From RH-AL1 sp965214415 (GTDB lineage: Bacteria; Pseudomonadota; Alphaproteobacteria; Rhizobiales; Beijerinckiaceae): DNA of 64,000 nucleotides. Both the position numbers and the translations under genes were made by a program. Every line of letters starts with the position of its first letter. Within the stretch, counting starts at the first letter, position 1. The stretch lies in NCBI GenBank assembly GCA_965214415.1, contig CBDCBQ010000003.1:2046001-2110000 (forward strand), written 5' to 3'. Below are positions 34,154 to 42,796 of this stretch, piece after piece. The notes beneath the pieces are model-generated. The model saw only the letters and a program-made list of their open reading frames with translations, did not search any database and was not told the origin of the DNA.

Positions 34154-36223
34154 TTAGGAGGCTTTTAGAAACCCAAGGAAGCTTTTCACTTCGCCATCAA
34201 GGCGGAGTATCTGCGCACCAAGAGAGCCGCTTTCGGTGTGCATGACCTCGGCGGCTTGTCGTACCTCAGTTGAAGACACCATCAAATCCGAGACATGGCG
34301 AGCTGCAGCGTCGCCACCGGCGAGCGCGGTCTCCATCAGCCTACCAATCTCGCTCGTTGCACCAAGTTGGACATCAAGGGCGCCGGCGATTTCGCTCGAA
34401 ATTGTACGCATCTCGGCGAAGGCTTCGCGCATCTCGACGATGCTTGTGTCGGTAAGACCCGACGCTGTGTGGACCGCCGTGATGTGCCGCCCAATTTCGG
34501 CGGTCGCTTTCGTTGTCTGCGTCGCCAAGATTTTTATCTCCTGAGCGACAACGGCGAAGCCGCGCCCGGCGTCGCCAGCCCGTGCGGCCTCGATCGTCGC
34601 GTTGAGCGCGATAAGATTGATTTGCGACGCCACCTCGTTGGTGAGACGCGACACCCTTTCAATATCATGGATTGTCTGTTTGAGCCTGGCGAGCGCGACC
34701 TCGGTCAAGGCGGTATGACGCTCGACCTTCTCCGCTGCACTTCTTCCATCACGGGTGCGATCGCCTATTGCGTCGATCGTCGAAAGCAGCGCGCCGGTGG
34801 CGCTCGCGACCGAGCCCATACCGGCGCGGGCAACACGCGAGGCTTGAGCAACCTCGCCGAGGCGTTCGACAGTGCCGTTGCTGCTCGTCGACACCTCCCT
34901 GGATCTTATCTCAACGGTTGTGGCAACGTTTTCCAAGCCCGCAACGAGTGTCTCGATGGAGGCTGAGAAGCGATCCGAGATATGATCAAGTTCTGCACGT
35001 CGCGTCGTTAGGCGCTGGTACTCGGCGTCGCCGTTGGCCTCGAGAAGGCGCGCTATCTCCAGGCCGCTGTCCTGCAAGCGGACCACCGCGCGAGCGATGT
35101 CACCGACTTCGTCACTGCGGTCTTGGCATGGGACTGCAAAATCAAACAAGCCGGACCCGAGCCCATCGATGACCGCTGACAGAAGGCGCAAGGGATGCGC
35201 CACTATCCGGTTCATCGACAGGGAAGCGATGAGCAGGACAACAATAAGCGATCCTGTTGCGACCAAAATCAGGAAAAGCCGGTCGTTGGACGTCGTCGCA
35301 ATCAGCGAGCGCTCTGGCACCTTCATCAGGAGGTACCACGGGTTTTTGACGCCTGCGAAACGGATCGCGTTCCATGACGTGAGGTATCGCGTACCCTCAT
35401 TTTGGTCGAGTGAGATGCGAGAGCCGTCGCCATCTCGCTTGGCTGTGTCAAGAACTCCGGCCCACGTAGGGCTCACTACCCGTAAGTTTTTCCCCGCCAG
35501 CGCTTTCACCGTTGACATGGCGACGGTGCCCCCGTCCGAAACGACGGTAATCGATGCGCCCGCGGGAATGCCGATTGCTGTCAATGCGTCGGCTATGGCA
35601 TCGAGCTTGATGTCGAGGGCGATCACGCCGACGATATTCCCATCATGCTCGAACGGCTTGCCGAACGATGTGACGAGCGTCTGATCACCTGCGACGGCAT
35701 CAATCGCGTGCGGCTCGAGCAAGTACGGCACGTGCTCTTGAGAGGGCACGGTGAAAAGGTTGCTCGCAAGTATCTCTTGCGGAATCGCATCGCGAACCAT
35801 CTCCATCCCGTTCTGATGCCAATACACGGAGAGCCCCTGGAAAGCCGTACCTTGTGCTGTAGCATGCCGGGGCGCGTCGCCAGTGTTCCAAACCAGCCAT
35901 GCACCATAGCGGTTCGGCTGAGCTTGAACCATTTGTTCGAGGATGGCGTCGTAAACTGCGGGATCCGAGATCTCTCTGTCTTTTAGATCAACAAGGCTGT
36001 CATTTGTCGTGCCCACAACATCGAAGGCGTTTTGAAAAATGGTGTTCACAGCAGCGGTAATGCGCACGCTCGCTTCACGAGCACTCTGCTTAGCGCGGGC
36101 TTCATCCTGAGCACTAAAACGATGCGTCACGACAGCGACGCTCAGGACGATCACTGCAGCTGTGCTAAGTGTGATCAGGGTGGCGAATTTCGCCCCTACC
36201 GAAAACCTTTTGCGCTTCCGCAT
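34154..36223 (-). CDS. Methyl-accepting chemotaxis protein
   Basis: About 690 residues from the ATG at 36223 (RKRKRFSVGAKFATL). Layout: TM1 (LITLSTAAVIVLSVAVVTHR), periplasmic dCache-type sensor (to about residue 320, with YGAWLVWNTGD and TSFGKPF), TM2 (LFLILVATGSLIVVLLIASL), HAMP (RLLSAVIDGLGSGLFDFAVP) and a signalling domain with the hairpin region VASQINLIALNATIEAARAG, DAGRGFAVVAQEIK. It lacks a C-terminal CheR/CheB tether pentapeptide. It is an orphan receptor: no che genes lie nearby. The ATG at 36259 gives a 12-residue longer alternative. Confidence 0.93.
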   Translation of the reverse strand: MRKRKRFSVGAKFATLITLSTAAVIVLSVAVVTHRFSAQDEARAKQSAREASVRITAAVNTIFQNAFDVVGTTNDSLVDLKDREISDPAVYDAILEQMVQAQPNRYGAWLVWNTGDAPRHATAQGTAFQGLSVYWHQNGMEMVRDAIPQEILASNLFTVPSQEHVPYLLEPHAIDAVAGDQTLVTSFGKPFEHDGNIVGVIALDIKLDAIADALTAIGIPAGASITVVSDGGTVAMSTVKALAGKNLRVVSPTWAGVLDTAKRDGDGSRISLDQNEGTRYLTSWNAIRFAGVKNPWYLLMKVPERSLIATTSNDRLFLILVATGSLIVVLLIASLSMNRIVAHPLRLLSAVIDGLGSGLFDFAVPCQDRSDEVGDIARAVVRLQDSGLEIARLLEANGDAEYQRLTTRRAELDHISDRFSASIETLVAGLENVATTVEIRSREVSTSSNGTVERLGEVAQASRVARAGMGSVASATGALLSTIDAIGDRTRDGRSAAEKVERHTALTEVALARLKQTIHDIERVSRLTNEVASQINLIALNATIEAARAGDAGRGFAVVAQEIKILATQTTKATAEIGRHITAVHTASGLTDTSIVEMREAFAEMRTISSEIAGALDVQLGATSEIGRLMETALAGGDAAARHVSDLMVSSTEVRQAAEVMHTESGSLGAQILRLDGEVKSFLGFLKAS

Positions 36224-36479
36224 CAATCTGCCCCATCTTACGCACCGTAAGATAAGCAAATGAAGATTAACGGTGCGTTTACCTTAAAGGTCGAGCTTGC
36301 GGAGAGGCGGCGGCACCTCAGATTGCCATGCGGCCGCGTGGGATAGCGGTGGTAGCGTCGAATGCCACGTAGCCGCAATGCTTCGGCTGCGACCGTCTGG
36401 ATGAGCTATGCGCTTGAACATTTCGTGGGGTCTGTCAATACGACCCTCAAAGCAAGTCAGTCGACCTTCCGAGACCGCC

Positions 36480-36980
36480 GAAGGTCTCGGCGAAGCGACC
36501 GCGCTTCGTCATCGTCTCGTCGACAGGCAGACGCGAGATGCCGTGGCGGACGAGGCAGCGATGCAGGCTCGAACGCGTCAGCTTCGGGATCTGGTCGCGA
36601 AGGCACCCCCCGTCGCCACTCCATCATGCTTACGCATGACGGCGCCTCTGGCTCCTCCGCCCATGACGTAGTCGAGCGGCAGCAGCGTTCGTTGGCGGAA
36701 TGCGACGATGATCGCTTCCTCGGCCGGCGTAAGAACCGTGCTGTGAGGATCGCGCGGACCCATCGGCGCGTCTGCCGTCCCCGTCCTCGCGCGCCACTTG
36801 TTGACCGTCGTGCGGCTCAGCCCGTAGCGCCTGGCGAGGATGCCCGCCTTCTCTTTCGACGCTTGGAGTTCGGCTCGAACTCGCGGCGTTGTTCCGGGCG
36901 CTGCCGTGAAGAATGCTTGCCATAACGCCTCCTCAGCCTCTCGGCTCAGCTTAGCGTCACGACTCCCTGGGACCAAACAT
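36480..36980 (-). pseudogene. IS481-family transposase remnant (second copy)
   Basis: MASILHGSAR (ATG at 36923) is followed by a one-base frame change, then ASKEKAGILARRYGLSRTTV and VLTPAEEAIIVAFRQRTLLP. Some 70 bp of foreign sequence intervene, then IPKLTRSSLHRCLVRHGISR, where homology stops. Upstream, 36965-36979 reads as an inverted-repeat end (TGTTTGGTCCCA on the minus strand) next to CTAG at 36981-36984. The same end and target word occur in the element at 39325. Inactive. Confidence 0.75.
36624..36639. repeat. Small hairpin within sequence inserted in the IS481 remnant
   Basis: TCATGC-ttac-GCATGA (6-bp stem) lies in the ~70 bp that separate LLPLD from the next transposase codons. It may mark a second small insertion, like the one in the IS630 remnant. 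Confidence 0.35.
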
Positions 36981-37046
36981 CTAGGCGTAAGTACGTGAGA
37001 GGCGACGACGAAATCCTCAACGATGGTCCGAATACAAGCGCCAGGC

Positions 37047-38180
37047 CTAAACCGGAAGACCCAAGCCGAGGTGCCTGTGCGCTTCGGCAGGGGTCATGGT
37101 GCGGATTGCCTCATCGGAGTATCCACGCTCGCGCAGATCGGCACGTTGAGCACGGGTGATGATCAGGGAAACCGACTGATGCGCGGCCACGTCGACTGCC
37201 GCCACAATGCTATCCGAATTCGGGGCGTCGTCCGCAGGCATGGCTTCGCGATGTAAAGCCTGGATTGCCGCCGTAGCCATCGCCATCGCGCCGGCACGCG
37301 ATCTAGCCGAGGCGACGAACCGCTTGGCGTGGACGAAGACGGCATCTTCGATGCCCGATGCCGCCACCAGCGCCTCGTCCTGCAGTCCGGCCCACGCTGC
37401 CGGCAGCGGCAGCCGCTGCGCAAAAGATTGACGTTCCGGCGGCATGGCGCCGACCATCCAGTTGCCGCCGGGCACGGGGTAGACCGCGTAGAGGACATCG
37501 AGCCCGTGCGAAAACACCGGCTCCTGCCACGGCATGCCCCGATCGAGTTCGAGAATGCGGGGATCGGCGGATCGGGCGTGCGCCTCGAGCACGATGGCGT
37601 CTGCCGACAGCCGGGCGTGGACGCGTGCGGCGCGGCGCTTCAGGAGATCGCGCACCATGTCGGCGGCTTCGATGAAGGCGGCATCCTCCGCTGCGCTGTC
37701 GCGATTGGAGTCCCACGTGCCGTTGAAGTCCTCGACAAGCGACGACAGCTCGAGCAAGCTGCCGGGTTCGCCGATGCCGTTGTCGAGCATGTCGATGCGC
37801 CGGATCAATGTGTCGTCGATAACCCTCGCAACGGCATCGGCAGCCTCCGCCTTTTCGGGCGCGAGCAACGCGCGGACGGCTGCGGTGCCGTGGATTTGCC
37901 AGACCAGGCCCGCGGCGCTGAACGGTACGCTGTCGTCGGCGCGAATATGGGCGCCACGCTGATGATGATCGAAGCGGCTCGTCGCATCGTCATGAACGCC
38001 ACCTACGTCGAACACGATGTCGGCAGCTGCGATCGCGGCCTTGTCGCGGGTCCGCACCAGCTGGTGGTCCTGTCCGACCGCCGTGAGGCCAAGAGCAAGC
38101 CTGAGGGTCGCGTAGGCGAGCGCATCGTCGCAATGGAATTTACCGCCGTGGGTCAGCAAGGTGGGTATCGTCGTTGTCAC
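37047..38180 (-). CDS. MYG1/UPF0160-family protein (DHH-like putative exonuclease)
   Basis: 377 residues from the GTG at 38180 (AGGAGATCC upstream). LTHGGKFHCDDALAYATLRL, DVGGVHDDATSRFDHHQRG and DRGMPWQEPVF are the MYG1 family signatures, with the HxD...DHH metal-binding pattern. The family is a putative 3'-5' RNA exonuclease/phosphoesterase. The last 40 residues (LIITRAQRADLRERGYSDEA, MTPAEAHRHLGL) are an extra helical module seen in several alphaproteobacterial proteins. Divergent from ku. Confidence 0.85.
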   Translation of the reverse strand: MTTTIPTLLTHGGKFHCDDALAYATLRLALGLTAVGQDHQLVRTRDKAAIAAADIVFDVGGVHDDATSRFDHHQRGAHIRADDSVPFSAAGLVWQIHGTAAVRALLAPEKAEAADAVARVIDDTLIRRIDMLDNGIGEPGSLLELSSLVEDFNGTWDSNRDSAAEDAAFIEAADMVRDLLKRRAARVHARLSADAIVLEAHARSADPRILELDRGMPWQEPVFSHGLDVLYAVYPVPGGNWMVGAMPPERQSFAQRLPLPAAWAGLQDEALVAASGIEDAVFVHAKRFVASARSRAGAMAMATAAIQALHREAMPADDAPNSDSIVAAVDVAAHQSVSLIITRAQRADLRERGYSDEAIRTMTPAEAHRHLGLGLPV

Positions 38181-38390
38181 CGGATCTCCTGGGTTTGGCT
38201 GAGCTCGCCATCGGCAAGCACGCGGAGCGTAAGAGCTTGCGTGCGGCGCTCGGCTTCGCCGACCGGGCGTTCGCTGATATCGAGCCTCATGGAATCGAGA
38301 CGCTATCAGTCGGCTGTCGCCGAGGCGCGGCGTCTGCTCAGCAGGCGGTTCAAGCCGGAAAACGTGGTCGAGCACCTTTTGCACGACAAC

Positions 38391-38986
38391 CGATCAATCG
38401 CCAGACCGGCCATCGCCTCAAGCAGCAGCTCGTCGACGAGCACACCGGCGACCTGGTCGAGGCGGCGGACATAGCGCGAGGCTACGAGGTCGGCAAAGGC
38501 GATTATGTGCTGATCGAGGACGACGAGCTCGAGGACGTCGCCATCGAGAGCCAGCATACGATCGACATCGACCGCTTCGTGCCGCGCACGCAAATCGACG
38601 AGCGCGATCTCGTTGCGCCGTACTACCTTGTGCCCAACGACAAGGTCGGCCAGGACGCCTTCGCCGTCATCCGCGCCGCTATGCGCGGCAAGGCCATGGT
38701 CGCGCTCGGCCGCGTGGTGCTGGCGAAGCGGGAACGCGTGATCATGCTGCAGCCATGGGGCAAGGGGCTCATGGGGACCACGCTTCTCTACGCCTACGAG
38801 GTGCGCGAGGCCTCCAGCTACTTCTACGACCTCCCGGACGTGACCGTCCCCCAGGATATGCTGAAGCTCGCCGAGCACATCCTGGAAAGCAAGGCTGGCG
38901 ACTTCGAGCCGGCGACGTTCGCCGATCGGTACGAGGAGGCGGTCGTTGCGATGCTCCGCACCAAGCAGAGTGGGCGGGCGGTCAGC
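38391..38986 (+). pseudogene. ku: Truncated ku (NHEJ DNA-end-binding protein)
   Basis: INRQTGHRLKQQLVDEHTGD through IESQHTIDIDRFVPRTQIDE, MVALGRVVLAKRERVIMLQP and MLKLAEHILESKAGDFEPAT are clear bacterial Ku core sequences, ending at LRTKQSGRAVS. The usual first ~35 residues (the WKG.L..SLV strand) are replaced by unrelated sequence, and the C-terminal tail that recruits LigD is replaced by a few codons and an IS6 scrap. An open frame runs through the whole core from 38174, so an abnormal product could still be made. I treat it as a broken gene. Confidence 0.8.
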
Positions 38987-39047
38987 ACGATAGAGCCACG
39001 GTTCCGGGACGCGGGCTGCGCTGCCACCGAGCACGTCCAACCCGATG

Positions 39048-39135
39048 CTGACACCTCGACGAGATGGTCGTCACCATCGCGGGCAAGCGGCACTGGCTGT
39101 GGCGAGCCGTCGACAGCGAAGGCGAGGTGAGGGAG
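39048..39135 (+). pseudogene. IS6-family transposase scrap
   Basis: The frame HLDEMVVTIAGKRHWLWRAV, DSEGEV is the conserved first-Asp region of IS6 transposases. Only about 28 codons remain, and they sit where the 3' end of ku should be. Confidence 0.7.
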
Positions 39136-39320
39136 GCCATAATCCCATCGAGGCGCTCCCCGTGAGGAGCTGCGAACGCGTCTGCACAGGTCGCCGCCGA
39201 CAGGGCCGCCTTTTGCCTCGTAACAGCTCGTGACTCGGGGGCGTCATAAGGTTGATGTCGCGGGCTGCCGCTACGTTTCTGTTGCGACAGCGGTCCATTA
39301 GCTTACCGGCGCACGGCCCA

Positions 39321-40352
39321 CTAGCTGTTTGGTCCCGGCATTTGATGGAGTGGGTCGAGGCTGAACCTTTTGGGCTCTTTTGTCCATGCCTTGCAGATGG
39401 CCTCGTAGGGCGTGAGGCCTTTCAATGTCTTCAGTCGTCGGGCGAAGTTGTAGGCGTTGACGAAGGCTGTGAGGTGCGATCGGAGCTGATCGTGTTCGTC
39501 GTAGTGGAAGCGCTTCACCGTGGCGTCCTTGATTGTCCGGTTCATGCGTTCGACCTGGCCGTTGGTCCACGGGTGCTTCGGCTTGGTGAGCCTGTGGTCG
39601 ATGTCATTCCTTGCGCATGCGTATTCGAAGGCATGGGCTCGGAAGTTCTCGCCGGTCGCGATAGCTTGTTTGATTGCAAACACCGTTGAACCGGGACTGC
39701 GCGGATCCGTGAACTGGATGCCGTTGTCGGTCAGGACCGTGTGGATGCGGTAGGGAACGGCCTCGATCAGCATGCGAAGGAAGTCGCCTGCGACCCGGGT
39801 GGTGGCCTTCTCGTGCAACTTGACGAAGGCGAACTTCGTCGTCCTGTCGATCGCAACGAAGAGGTGCAGCTTGCCCTGGGCCGTCCGCACCTCGGCGATG
39901 TCGATGTGGAAGTAGCCGATCGCGTAAGCCTTGAACTGACGCCGTCCCGGCTTGTCGCCATCCACCTCGGGTAACCGCGAGATACCGTGGCGTTGCAGGC
40001 AACGATGCAGCGACGAGCGGGTCAGATGCGGGATCGTCGCCTGCAGGGCGTAGAGGCAATCGTCGAGCGGCAGCAAGGTGTGACGCCGGAAGGCCACGAC
40101 GATCGCTTCGTCCTCGACCGACAGGACCGTCGACTTCGCGTCCTTCGGTCCCGTCGGCCGGTCCGCGACCGAGCCACGACTCTTCCACTTGGCGACCGTC
40201 TTGGGGTTGATCCCGTAGCGCTTGGCGAGGACCCTCAGGCTCTCTTGACTATGTGTATCGCTCGACGGACCGCCTCTGTCGTCGTGGCGCTTCCATGCAG
40301 TACCTGGCCCATAGCGCATCCTTCCGATCCGTGGACAAGATTGCACCATCAA
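39321..40352 (-). CDS. IS481 transposase (N-terminus frameshifted)
   Basis: The DDE core is open: FHIDIAEVRTAQGKLHLFVA, HTVLTDNGIQFTDPRSPGST and NGQVERMNRTIKDATVKRFH, with an HTH in LRVLAKRYGINPKTVAKWKS. The expected start MGQVLHGSATTTEAVRRAI (ATG at 40312) is in another frame, one base short near 40250-40256, so the open frame begins with unrelated upstream codons. The stop codon is completed by the CTAG target repeat. Activity is doubtful unless an internal start is used. Confidence 0.8.
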   Translation of the reverse strand: MMVQSCPRIGRMRYGPGTAWKRHDDRGGPSSDTHSQESLRVLAKRYGINPKTVAKWKSRGSVADRPTGPKDAKSTVLSVEDEAIVVAFRRHTLLPLDDCLYALQATIPHLTRSSLHRCLQRHGISRLPEVDGDKPGRRQFKAYAIGYFHIDIAEVRTAQGKLHLFVAIDRTTKFAFVKLHEKATTRVAGDFLRMLIEAVPYRIHTVLTDNGIQFTDPRSPGSTVFAIKQAIATGENFRAHAFEYACARNDIDHRLTKPKHPWTNGQVERMNRTIKDATVKRFHYDEHDQLRSHLTAFVNAYNFARRLKTLKGLTPYEAICKAWTKEPKRFSLDPLHQMPGPNS

Positions 40353-40369
40353 AACCCGGGATCAAACAA
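39325..40369 (-). mobile_element. IS481-family insertion sequence (1045 bp) in a CTAG target
   Basis: Imperfect terminal inverted repeats (tgtttggtcccggcattt... at 39326 versus tgtttgatcccgggtttt... read inward from 40368, 19 of 23 matched by eye) are flanked by CTAG on both sides (39321-39324 and 40370-40373), a 4-bp target duplication. The element is complete end to end, but its transposase gene has a frame problem at the N-terminus. Confidence 0.8.
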
Positions 40370-40548
40370 CTAGCGACACTCGTCCATTCTTGCTGCCGAT
40401 CAGCGTGGGGGCCGAAGCGCTTGCCTACTTTCGCAGGAGGTTTTGTGTAATCAAGCCATTGAGGCGAGTTGAACAACCAAGCGGAGCACGCCAGCACAGC
40501 ATGTACGATCCCCCGGGATTGAATTGCGCGCAACGTAATCCTTGCTGA

Positions 40549-41440
40549 TCATTGCAGGTTGAACACGACCTTGATGCCGCCGTCCTTCTTGTCGCGGAAT
40601 GTCTTTTAGAGATCGGGCCCCTGGTCGAGATCGCCGCTGCGATGGGTGATCATCGACGTCGTATCGAACTTGCCCTTCTGGATCAGGCTGGTGAGCTTCT
40701 CGAGGTAGCGCTTGACGTGCGTCTGACCGCTGCGGATCGTCAGGCCCTTCTGCACGACCGAGCCCATGTTGATTGGAACCGGGCCACCATAAACGCCGGG
40801 CACCGAGACGATCCCCGCCGGGCGCACGGCCTTGATTGCCTCTGACAACACATACGGGCGCTCGGTCGAGGTCAGCTTCTCCTGAACGGCGCTGATAACG
40901 GCGGTGACGCCATGGCCGGAGGTCGCCTCCATGCCGACACAGTCGATGACGCTATCGGCGCCCTTGCCCTTGCTGATCTCCTTGATCCGCTCGTATACAT
41001 CCTCCTTCTCGAAGTCGATGATGTCGGTCGCGCCCGACTTCTCGGCCAGCGCGATCCGCTCAGGCACCGTCTCGATGACGATGATGCGTTCGGCGCCCAT
41101 GATCTTCGCCGAATGGATCGCGAAAATCCCAACCGGGCCGGCGCCCCAGATGGCGACGATGTCGCCGCCTTTGACCTCGGCGTTCTCAGCGCACTGCCAC
41201 CCGGTCGGCAGGATATCGGTGAGGAACAGGACCTGATCATCGGTCATGCCGCAGGCACCACATCGGCCATCGGCACGCGCACGTACTCGGCCTGGCCGCC
41301 AGCGTATCCGCCGGTCATGTGCGAATAGCCAAACAGGCCGGCCGTGGTGTAGCCGAATTGCGCAGCCGCCATCTCGGCATTTCGGTTCGAACGCTCACAG
41401 ACGCTGTAATTGCCGAGCTTGCATTTGCCGGCACTCGTTG
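40549..41440 (-). pseudogene. Zinc-dependent alcohol dehydrogenase, 5'-truncated and broken
   Basis: The frame before 41250 reads CKLGNYSVCERSNRNAEMAA, YTTAGLFGYSHMTGGYAGGQ and AEYVRVPMADVVPAA (GroES-like zinc domain). A one-base shift leads into MTDDQVLFLTDILPTGWQCA, IWGAGPVGIFAIHSAKIMGA (NAD fold) and GKFDTTSMITHRSGDLDQ. A TAA at 40606-40608 replaces the usual Tyr of DLYKTF; the same frame then continues KTFRDKKDGGIKVVFN to a normal stop. The N-terminus is missing. It is a glutathione-independent formaldehyde-dehydrogenase-like MDR protein, inactive here. Confidence 0.8.
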
Positions 41441-41687
41441 GCCCTTCTTCAGTTTGTGATCAGTCGCCTGATATTAGTTTGTCCCGCTTGAAAGGACAAT
41501 AGGAATGCCTCGCCTCAGCACATCTTGCCGTTCACAAGTCGGAACGGCTGGCGCGTGAGCCTTCGACTTCGGATGCCGTCGAAATGCTCGCAAGGGTTGC
41601 AGCAGCGCTTGCGTAGCCGGTTCGAAATATGTGTAGAGACGAGCGCCCGCACTTCAAAGCCCTCATGGGTTGCGCTCGCCTGCTGTT

Positions 41688-41960
41688 CTAGTCGCCTTCG
41701 AACATCATGCATTTGCCCCTGGCGCGTCGCTCGGCTTCGGCGGCGTGAAGGCGCCCGTCGGATCGCACACGGACGCCCTGCGCGATTGCCTCGACCATCG
41801 TCTTCGCCGTGCCGCAGCTGGTCCGCGTGAGGCCGCCGACGGAAAGCCGCAGTCTCGTAGCGTCCGGTAGCGTCGCTGCGACGTGAGCGGCAAGGCAATC
41901 GCTTGGAACGACATCGAACCCAATCCCAGGCATCAGCATGACGCCAGCGGCCTTCGCCTG
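41688..41960 (-). pseudogene. Saccharopine-dehydrogenase-like fragment
   Basis: AAGVMLMPGIGFDVVPSDCL and AAHVAATLPDATRLRLSVGG match the middle of saccharopine dehydrogenase-like / trans-acting enoyl reductase proteins. Both the Rossmann N-terminus and the C-terminal half are missing. Upstream it is fused to sequence that on the other strand resembles the 84-residue unknown protein family. Confidence 0.55.
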
Positions 41961-41969
41961 CGCGCCCCA

Positions 41970-42072
41970 CGCGGCAAGTCGCCGGCGAGGCGCAGGATCG
42001 GCAGTCGGCCGGCGCGGCGGAGAGCGCGGCTCGCCGCATGGCGGAGACGGCCGCCGGCGCGGTGCGTTCTTA
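41970..42072 (+). pseudogene. Remnant of the same family as the 26810-27064 gene
   Basis: The frame RQVAGEAQDRQSAGAAESAA, RRMAETAAGAV ends in a TAG and parallels VAGEAQERQSAGAAESAARRM of the intact gene. Only this block survives. Confidence 0.5.
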
Positions 42073-42503
42073 GGCCTCGCAGGCCCACTGCTGCTGCGCG
42101 TCGCATTCGAGGCGACTACAGTCGAGGATGGACGGCGCCGCTTGCCGTGGAGGAGAGGCCGAAGCTGCGAATCGTGGCTTAGCCGATTATCTGGCGCGCC
42201 CAATCCGATCGTCAACGCACTGCCAGCGCCACATCGTAGGGCGGCTAACGCTCGCCCGCTAGGCATGCCCTTCGCCTCCTGGTTCAGCGACCCTGAATGA
42301 TGCGGCTACGATCGGTCGGTCGGTGGAGCTTCATTTACTGGCTCGAGGCTCTCGATGAGAAGATCCGACGCCTTCGCGACCACCATCCCCTGCGGTCCGT
42401 TCCTTATATGCGACACGGCGCTTTCTCAGACGACCGTATCTGGGCGCCATTTCGGCTTGAGACAATGCCGTATGTCGCGTCGGGAAGGTGATACAGCCGA
42501 TTG
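42073..42503. other. No gene seen
   Basis: Mixed remnants without a recognisable frame. The interval separates the saccharopine-dehydrogenase scrap from the stress-gene cluster. Confidence 0.3.
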
Positions 42504-42668
42504 TCAGGTATCGACATACCAACCTCGTAATCTTGTAGTATACTTCAAGTCTTCTTCGCTCGGCTTTTCTCCGCGTGCCGTCTCGCGCAATTGCTCGGCA
42601 GCGGTCTTGTGGGCCTTGGCAGCCTCCTCGTGATGTTTCGAGGCTTCCTTGTGTGATGTCGCAGCCAT
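42504..42668 (-). CDS. Small hydrophilic stress-type protein (54 aa)
   Basis: MAATSHKEASKHHEEAAKAH, KTAAEQLRETARGEKPS. His/Lys/Glu/Ala-rich helical protein of the kind found beside csbD and DUF2382 genes. GGAGGA lies 6 bases before the ATG at 42668. The last ~15 residues look foreign, so the 3' end may be altered. Function unknown. Confidence 0.55.
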   Translation of the reverse strand: MAATSHKEASKHHEEAAKAHKTAAEQLRETARGEKPSEEDLKYTTRLRGWYVDT

Positions 42669-42796
42669 GTCTTGTCCTCCGTAAATCGACGATTCGTTCG
42701 AAGACGTCGCAATCATTCATACGCTGGCTTGCAATCCGCCGGTCGCGCTTCCGGCGGATATCGACAGCCGAGACCGAGATGGTCTTGACCGAACGA

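Noticed and set aside
37329..38474. 381-codon plus-strand frame opposite MYG1
   Set aside because: Antisense to clear MYG1-family motifs; not protein-like.
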